From NCBI GenBank assembly GCA_030916555.1, contig JAUPWK010000077.1:1-10088 (forward strand): DNA of 10,088 nt, given 5' to 3'. Shown here one piece after another: positions 5,707 through 10,088 of the stretch (positions within the stretch are counted from its first letter, which is position 1; each line of letters begins with the position of its first letter). The notes under the pieces were generated by a model, which saw only the letters and a list, made by a program, of their open reading frames with translations, made no database searches and was not told where the DNA came from. Made by a program: the position numbers and the translations under genes. The DNA comes from Patescibacteria group bacterium. GTDB taxonomy: Bacteria > Patescibacteriota > Patescibacteriia > UBA9934.

Positions 5707-5772
5707 GAGGAGGTGCCACACCCATCCTCACTTTGACGTGACTCAAAACGTCAGACGTGTGGATATTTTTTT
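5707..5772 (+). promoter_or_regulatory. Structured nrd mRNA leader, possible attenuator
   Basis: The leader can form hairpin P1: GAGGA-GGTG (5707-5715) with CACC (5719-5722) and TCCTC (5725-5729), with two bulged bases. P1 buries a perfect AGGAGGTG (5708-5715). Hairpin P2 pairs 5732-5739 with 5748-5755, including TGACGT/ACGTCA. A third helix, CCACAC (5716-5721) with GTGTGG (5757-5762), encloses P2, excludes P1, and ends three bases before a run of seven T (5766-5772). The two states resemble anti-terminator and terminator folds. No known riboswitch class was recognised and there are no comparative data. Confidence 0.35.
5758..5766 (-). promoter_or_regulatory. DnaA-box-like site in the nrd leader
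   Basis: TGTGGATAT is the reverse complement of ATATCCACA, 8 of 9 matches to the DnaA box TTATCCACA. It faces the upstream site at 5610 in inverted orientation, so the pair brackets promoter and NrdR boxes. It overlaps the third helix of the leader fold, which may be its real role. Confidence 0.35.
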
Positions 5773-5799
5773 CTCGCAAATCACCCCTGGAAGTGCCTT

Positions 5800-6795
5800 A
5801 TGTATCAAACGACTTTGCAGACATTCGTTGCCCCTGCTACGGGCAAGACGCAGGCTATTTTGACCCCACGTAAGGTGTATCGACCTTTTGAATATCCCCA
5901 TTACTACGAATATTTCCAAAAACAAAATCAGGCGCATTGGTTGCCAACAGAAGTGCCAATGGAAAGTGATATCGCTGATTATCGCTTCCGCATGACGGAA
6001 CCAGAGAAGAACCTTATTATCCAAATTCTCCGTTTCTTCACTCAGGGAGATCTTGAGGTGAACAATAACTACAACCAGCACCTTATTCCGGCCTTTCCAA
6101 AACCCGAAATCAAGATGATGCTGTCCGCCTTTGCGGCCATGGAAGGTGTCCATGTTTGGGCCTACTCATACCTTAATGACTCGCTCGGGCTTCCAGAAAA
6201 AGAATATTCCGCCTTCTTGGAATATCAGTCCATGCGGAACAAGTACGAGTACCTCCAACAATTCAATGTTCATAACGTGGAGGAGCTCGCCATGAACATG
6301 GCCATCTTCGGAGCCTTCATGGAGGGCGTGAATCTTTTTTCTTCCTTTGCCATTCTCATGAATTTCCCACGTATGGGGAAAATGAAGGGAGTGGGTCAGA
6401 TTGTGACTTGGAGCATCAGAGATGAATCACTTCACAGTAAAGGCGTGTGTCACTTGTTCCGGGATCTGATCTCTGAAAATAAATACCTTTGGACCCAAGA
6501 CTTCAAAGATCGTTTATACGCCCGCTGCGAAGAGATGATTGGTCTTGAGGACGCCTTCATTGATACGTGCTTTTCAATGGGAGCGGTGGCTGGTCTAACG
6601 CCGGAGCAGGTCAAACAGTACATTCGCTACATCGCTGATCGCAGACTCCACGACATCGGTCTCGATGCTCGTTATAACGTAACCAATCCTCTTGAATGGC
6701 TCGATATCATGGTGAATGCTAAGGAACACACGAACTTCTTCGAAAATCGCGCTACCGAATATTCTAAAGGTACGGTACTTGAGGACTGGACCTAA
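5800..6795 (+). CDS. nrdB: Class I ribonucleotide reductase, beta subunit (R2)
   Basis: The 331-residue R2 subunit generates and holds the tyrosyl radical that starts reduction of ribonucleotides to deoxyribonucleotides by NrdA. All six metal ligands are visible: Asp84 (TQGDLEV), Glu115 and His118 (AMEGVH), Glu175 (AFMEGV), Glu209 and His212 (RDESLH). The radical Tyr122 is present seven residues after Glu115, so it is a classical tyrosyl-radical type and not a Tyr-less variant. By family recall, the sequence around these motifs (ENKYEYL-like, MMLSAFAAME) resembles alphaproteobacterial and Rickettsia NrdB more than the E. coli form. There is no ATP-cone at the N-terminus. The tail ends EYSKGTVLEDWT, the part that normally docks on NrdA. 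The start is fixed by GGAAG ending seven bases before ATG. It precedes nrdA in one operon under NrdR-type operators. Confidence 0.97.
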   Translation: MYQTTLQTFVAPATGKTQAILTPRKVYRPFEYPHYYEYFQKQNQAHWLPTEVPMESDIADYRFRMTEPEKNLIIQILRFFTQGDLEVNNNYNQHLIPAFPKPEIKMMLSAFAAMEGVHVWAYSYLNDSLGLPEKEYSAFLEYQSMRNKYEYLQQFNVHNVEELAMNMAIFGAFMEGVNLFSSFAILMNFPRMGKMKGVGQIVTWSIRDESLHSKGVCHLFRDLISENKYLWTQDFKDRLYARCEEMIGLEDAFIDTCFSMGAVAGLTPEQVKQYIRYIADRRLHDIGLDARYNVTNPLEWLDIMVNAKEHTNFFENRATEYSKGTVLEDWT

Positions 6796-6819
6796 ATCGT
6801 CTATCTACATTCTCTGCGT

Positions 6820-8724
6820 ATGCCTTCTTACTCGACAGTCATTGATGCTTTGTCCGCGAACGATCTTAACGCTGCTGGCCAAATGCTCTTGGCAGAAATT
6901 TTGGAGACCACTAAAACTAAGAATAGCTGGGACTGTCCTCATTACACGGCAGATAAAAGCGTGCAGCAGGCGATCAAGCTTGATCACAGTCGTAACGAAT
7001 GGTTTACCTATTTCGGCCTCGAGAATTTGCGGGATCGTTATTTTTTGAAGGATGAGTCAGGAGAGATTTGTGAGAACCCACAAACTTTTTATGCCCGTGT
7101 TGCAACTGGCATGGCACGCAATGATGTAGTGCACGCACAGGAGCTCTATGACATTCTGAGCAAAGGTTGGTTCATTGCCGCCACCCCTACGCTCATGAAC
7201 ATTGGAACTAACAAAGGTTTGCCAATTTCTTGTTTCTTGAACACAGTTCCAGATACCTTGGAAGGCATTTTCGACATTTTCCGTGAGAACGCATTTTTGT
7301 CCAAGTACGGTGGTGGTATTGGTACGGATTGGTCCCAGTTGCGCGGTCAGAACGCGCCACTAAAGGCCAGCGGCTTGAAATCATCGGGCGTTATTCCGTT
7401 CCTGAAGATCATGGATTCGGAGACGATTGCCATTTCACGTAACTCAACGCGTCGTGGCGCTGCCGCTGCATATTTGCGTATTGATCACCCGGATATCGAG
7501 GACTTTTTGGAGCTCCGTAAGCCAGGTGGAGACCAGGATCGACGTTGTTTGAATATCAATAATGGCTTGGTGCTGACAGACGCTTTCATGGAGGCTGTTG
7601 AGGCCGGTAAGCCATATCAGTTGATTGATCCACATTACGGAACGGTGGCAAGAGAACTTGATGCCCTCACGATGTGGCGCAAGATTTTGTCGATGCGGGC
7701 TGAGACAGGCGAGCCGTACATGATTTTCATCGATACCATCAATAAAGCCCGCCCACAGCATCATAAGGATCTTGGTCTCATGGTGCGTCAGAGCAACTTG
7801 TGTACGGAGATTGTGCTGCCAACCAGCGATACCCGTACCGCGGTGTGTTGTTTGGGCAGCTTGAACCTTGAGAAGTGGGAAGAATGGAAAGGGGAGCTTG
7901 AGAGTATCGCTTACGCTTGCGTGAAGGCGCTCGATAACAACCTCGAGACTTTCTGTGACATGGCTGACCCAGTAGAGTTCAAGAAGGCCATTAATTCCGT
8001 AAAGCACGAGCGTTCAATTGGTTTGGGAGCAATGGGTTACCATGGCTATCTCATGTCAAAGAACATTCCGTTTGAAAGCATGATGGCTCGGGCTTTGAAC
8101 AAAGAGATCTTTGGCGCTATTCACGCGGCCGCAACCGCGGCGAGCGTTAAGCTTGGTCAGGAACGTGGTTTGCCAATTGATGGCGGTACGCAGCGTAACA
8201 GCTACGTTACAAGCATTCAGCCAACTGCTTCTACGGCCTTTATTTGCGGAGAGGCAACGCCATGTATCGAGCCAATTGCCGGAAACGCTTATTTACAGAA
8301 GACTCTGTCCGGTAGCTTCCTTGTGAAGAATAAGTTCTTAGAACGCTTCCTTGAAACTAAGGGCTTGAACACCTCTGATACTTGGAAGCGCATCATTGCT
8401 GATAAAGGCAGCGTGGCAAATGTGGTTGAATTGTCAGAAGAAGACAAGGCCGTGTTCCGTACCGGTTATGAAATGAACATGCGTGAAATTGTGCAACAGG
8501 CTGCTGATCGCCAACCGTTTATTGATCAGGCTCAGTCGTTGAACCTATTCTTCTCAACGCCAGTCAGTGGTAAGTACTTGAATGAAGTACATATGCAGGC
8601 CTGGAAGTCCGGACTCAAGTCCTTGTACTACCTCCGTTCTGCTGCCCCAATTCAGGCTGATAGCATTTCCATGCAAACCACGAAACGTGATGTTGCCAAT
8701 GAAGAATGTGCAGTTTGTCAGTAA
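6820..8724 (+). CDS. nrdA: Class I ribonucleotide reductase, alpha subunit (R1)
   Basis: The 634-residue catalytic subunit reduces ribonucleotides, supplying all dNTPs. Visible residues are Cys138 (LPISCFLN) and Cys343 (TAVCCLGSLN), the redox pair of the active site; Asn326, Cys328 and Glu330 (SNLCTEI), with Cys328 the thiyl radical site; Tyr603-Tyr604 (SLYYLRS), the radical-transfer pair; and a C-terminal CxxC, Cys630 and Cys633 (EECAVCQ), which regenerates the active-site disulfide. The barrel domain begins early, and only about 90 residues precede the FYARVATGMA region, so the N-terminal ATP-cone of E. coli NrdA (761 aa) is missing. The specificity-site region is present. It follows nrdB by 24 bases, the reverse of the E. 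coli order. No Shine-Dalgarno sequence precedes the ATG, and coupling to nrdB translation is plausible. A strong terminator follows 14 bases after the stop. Confidence 0.97.
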   Translation: MPSYSTVIDALSANDLNAAGQMLLAEILETTKTKNSWDCPHYTADKSVQQAIKLDHSRNEWFTYFGLENLRDRYFLKDESGEICENPQTFYARVATGMARNDVVHAQELYDILSKGWFIAATPTLMNIGTNKGLPISCFLNTVPDTLEGIFDIFRENAFLSKYGGGIGTDWSQLRGQNAPLKASGLKSSGVIPFLKIMDSETIAISRNSTRRGAAAAYLRIDHPDIEDFLELRKPGGDQDRRCLNINNGLVLTDAFMEAVEAGKPYQLIDPHYGTVARELDALTMWRKILSMRAETGEPYMIFIDTINKARPQHHKDLGLMVRQSNLCTEIVLPTSDTRTAVCCLGSLNLEKWEEWKGELESIAYACVKALDNNLETFCDMADPVEFKKAINSVKHERSIGLGAMGYHGYLMSKNIPFESMMARALNKEIFGAIHAAATAASVKLGQERGLPIDGGTQRNSYVTSIQPTASTAFICGEATPCIEPIAGNAYLQKTLSGSFLVKNKFLERFLETKGLNTSDTWKRIIADKGSVANVVELSEEDKAVFRTGYEMNMREIVQQAADRQPFIDQAQSLNLFFSTPVSGKYLNEVHMQAWKSGLKSLYYLRSAAPIQADSISMQTTKRDVANEECAVCQ

Positions 8725-8738
8725 ACGTAAGTAAAAGC

Positions 8739-8773
8739 AAAAGGGTCATGTCTCCTGTGGACATGACCCTTTT
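8739..8773. terminator. Bidirectional intrinsic terminator after nrdA
   Basis: AAAAGGGTCATGTC (8739-8752) pairs perfectly over 14 bp with GACATGACCCTTTT (8760-8773) around a 7-base loop. An A tract on one side and a T tract on the other let it stop transcription from both directions. It closes the nrdB-nrdA operon. Confidence 0.9.
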
Positions 8774-8797
8774 GTGATAATGTGCTATGAGTATACT
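8773..8797 (+). promoter_or_regulatory. Candidate promoter for the DUF4178-like gene
   Basis: Two -10-like elements follow the terminator: TGTGATAAT at 8773-8781, an extended -10 with one mismatch, and TATACT at 8792-8797. Neither has a good -35 element. A promoter is expected here because the strong terminator isolates the next genes from nrdA. Confidence 0.35.
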
Positions 8798-8827
8798 GAT
8801 GCCGTATTGTAAGTCTTGTCTTAAGCT

Positions 8828-9256
8828 ATGAAATTGTCTGCCGCCTTAGATTTAGTTCAAAATGATTTACCTATCGTTGTTCGTGATAAAACTTTTTCCC
8901 CACGGGGTGTCGAGGAGGCTACCCTAGAGACGGGAGAGAGTGTGTATTGGGTGTATACCAAAGATGGCATGTGGCTATCCTTTGACCCTGAGGGCGAGGA
9001 GATTCTTTTGTTTGAGGATATTAATGAAGAATTAGAACCAGAGGACGACACCGTTGTGTATGGTGGCGAGGATTACGAATTTTCGTACGAAGGTGTTGCG
9101 AAGGTAGATGATGATGACGGCGGGACTACCACGAATTTTAAGGAGTATCAGAACGCAGACGGTGATGTCATTCGGATCATGGAAGACGAGTCTACGGGCG
9201 ACAAATCATACGCCTATGGCGTGAAAATCACTGAGGAAGATTTGCAGGAGGCTTAG
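8828..9256 (+). CDS. Small acidic DUF4178-like protein (142 aa)
   Basis: A soluble, acidic, beta-rich protein with no signal peptide or membrane segment. The pattern GESVYWVYTKDGMWLSFDPEG (36-56), then YGGEDYEFSYEGVAKV (78-93), then a strand-turn-strand with DGDVIRIMED (111-120) and a closing YAYGVKI (128-134), fits the small beta-sandwich-like layout I associate with DUF4178. Members of that group often sit beside membrane or secretion genes and have no agreed function. The fit is by eye, so it is tentative. An acidic run, DDDDGG, at 94-99 looks like an exposed loop. The ATG has no Shine-Dalgarno sequence (preceding bases TCTTAAGCT). It ends 26 bases before the penicillin-binding protein gene and probably shares its transcript. 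Confidence 0.75.
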   Translation: MKLSAALDLVQNDLPIVVRDKTFSPRGVEEATLETGESVYWVYTKDGMWLSFDPEGEEILLFEDINEELEPEDDTVVYGGEDYEFSYEGVAKVDDDDGGTTTNFKEYQNADGDVIRIMEDESTGDKSYAYGVKITEEDLQEA

Positions 9257-9272
9257 TCGATAGTTAACGTGA

Positions 9273-9290
9273 ACTGACAACTATGTCAGT
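9273..9290 (+). promoter_or_regulatory. Hairpin across the start codon of the penicillin-binding protein gene
   Basis: ACTGACA (9273-9279) pairs perfectly with TGTCAGT (9284-9290) around the 4-base loop ACTA. The first base of the ATG (9283) is in the loop and the other two are in the stem, so folding would hide the start. It may tie initiation to translation of the gene just upstream. Confidence 0.5.
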
Positions 9291-10088
9291 CGTGGAGCGA
9301 AGACATCGGGCTCAAGATAACGGATGGCGCTTACGCGCTCTCCGTTTCTTTTTTCTTGGATTAACACTCGTGGTGGTGGGTCGGTTATTCATGTTGCAAA
9401 TCCTTGAAGCCTCGACGTACAAGGTTTTAGCTGAAGGACAGTATTCGCTGTATGAGCAGCTTGTGCCTCAGCGTGGCCGTATTTACGTGAAAGATCATGG
9501 TGACTCGACTGAATACCCCGTAGCTACAGATGCTCCAAAGGCCTTTGTGTATGCCGATCCTAGAAAGGTGACTGATCCGGTAGCGCTTGGTCTAGAGATT
9601 GCGAAAATTTTGAAGCTTGATGGTTTAGAGGAGTATCAGCGTTTTGGCATGATGGTGCAGCTGCGTAATGCTGGGCGTATTACTGAAGCTCAGGAGCTTG
9701 AAAATTTACTGCGCCAAGAACGATCAGCCAAACTGGCTGCAGCGGCGGCTGAGACTGAGGCGCCCGTGCCGGCGCCCGCTCCAGTGCTTGCGCCTGAAGT
9801 TCTCGCGGTGACTCCCGAGATTTTACCGGAAGCCGGTGCTGTCGCGGGTGCTGCTATAGAAGCGATAGGGATGGAACCGTTTACGCTTGAGGGTAATCCT
9901 ACGGCCACGTTGATTGATCGTTTGAGTAAACACGATGATCCATACGAACCGGTCGCGCGAAGCGTTACGGATGAAGAATTGGATTTACTGAAAACACTGG
10001 ATACTGACGCTCTAGACTATATCGTTGAAGCAGCGAGAGCATATCCAGAGCCGGGTTTTGGCGGTCAGGTACTTGGTTTTTTGGGACG
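9283..10088 (+). CDS. Class B penicillin-binding protein (FtsI/PBP2-like), N-terminal part
   Basis: The first 268 codons are present and the frame is open to the window's end. A short basic cytoplasmic tail (VERRHRAQ) precedes one membrane segment at about 20-40, after which the protein is outside the cell. The membrane-proximal RLFMLQI...YKVLAEGQ...LVPQRGRIY (34-68) is the signature of class B transpeptidases that crosslink peptidoglycan, as is YEPVARSVTDEELD (221-234) and the later YPEPGFGGQVLGFLG (254-268). The catalytic domain with SxxK, SxN and KTG lies beyond the window. Between the two dimerisation-domain parts there is an Ala/Pro/Glu-rich insertion at about 147-198 not usual for the family. 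The ATG has no Shine-Dalgarno sequence and lies in a hairpin. FtsI (division) or PBP2 (elongation) cannot be told apart here. Confidence 0.88.
   Translation, partial: MSVVERRHRAQDNGWRLRALRFFFLGLTLVVVGRLFMLQILEASTYKVLAEGQYSLYEQLVPQRGRIYVKDHGDSTEYPVATDAPKAFVYADPRKVTDPVALGLEIAKILKLDGLEEYQRFGMMVQLRNAGRITEAQELENLLRQERSAKLAAAAAETEAPVPAPAPVLAPEVLAVTPEILPEAGAVAGAAIEAIGMEPFTLEGNPTATLIDRLSKHDDPYEPVARSVTDEELDLLKTLDTDALDYIVEAARAYPEPGFGGQVLGFLG

Noticed and set aside
5530..5799. Small gene or known riboswitch (for example cobalamin) in the nrd upstream region
   Set aside because: No conserved riboswitch core or reading frame of useful size with a proper start was found; only operator, promoter and leader structure are supported.
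5743..6153. Minus-strand open frame overlapping the nrd leader and nrdB start
   Set aside because: Antisense to metal-ligand region of nrdB; no supporting signals.
7444..8007. Minus-strand open frame of 187 codons inside nrdA
   Set aside because: It lies wholly antisense to well-conserved nrdA motifs and has no family resemblance or start signal.
1..10088. Possible recoding of TGA (as glycine in some Patescibacteria), since no gene ends in TGA
   Set aside because: All long genes run full length without any in-frame TGA and use GGN for glycine, so the standard code explains them; nine stops are too few to read meaning into the absence.
1..10088. CRISPR array, tRNA, rRNA, insertion sequence or attachment sites
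   Set aside because: No regularly spaced repeats, cloverleaf-like segments, transposase motifs or terminal inverted repeats were seen, including around the GC-rich unit, where I looked for flanking direct repeats.

Overview
The window comes from a bacterium with moderate base composition that uses the standard code; every complete gene ends in TAA or TAG and none in TGA. Most start codons have no Shine-Dalgarno sequence in front of them. The gene mix is a compact cluster of short-spaced genes, an uncharacterised multi-spanning membrane protein, a membrane-anchored glycoside hydrolase, an alphaproteobacterial-type class I ribonucleotide reductase and a class B penicillin-binding protein. It fits a Gram-positive-like or Patescibacteria (CPR)-type genome, but this is an inference from style and no phylogenetic marker is present.

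Region 1 (1-4276, plus strand) is a tight run of four genes with gaps of 11, 8 and 3 bases: the end of a LOG-family nucleotide-monophosphate phosphoribohydrolase, a 524-residue membrane protein of unknown function, a membrane-anchored clan GH-A glycoside hydrolase-like protein, and a flavin disulfide oxidoreductase with the redox CxxxxC but a tyrosine in place of the usual C-terminal active-site histidine.

Region 2 (about 4282-4916, minus strand) is a self-contained unit that differs sharply from its surroundings. A near-consensus sigma70 promoter drives a 159-residue, very acidic protein whose codons end in G or C about nine times in ten. It finishes in tandem hairpins and a terminator. It looks acquired from a high-GC source and I do not recognise the family.

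Region 3 (4943-8773, plus strand) holds a stand-alone DEDDy 3'-5' exonuclease-like protein and then the nrdB-nrdA operon. The nrd control region is rich: two NrdR-box-like operators flank an extended -10 promoter, two DnaA-box-like sites lie outside them, and a leader of about 125 bases carries a perfect but apparently unused Shine-Dalgarno sequence inside a hairpin that competes with a terminator-like fold. NrdA has no room for an N-terminal ATP-cone, so overall control of dNTP synthesis probably rests on transcription. A strong two-way terminator closes the operon.

Region 4 (8828-10088, plus strand) has a small acidic DUF4178-like protein and the N-terminal part of a class B penicillin-binding protein. 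The latter has an unusual Ala/Pro-rich insertion and a hairpin across its start codon. No tRNA, rRNA, CRISPR array or insertion sequence was seen.
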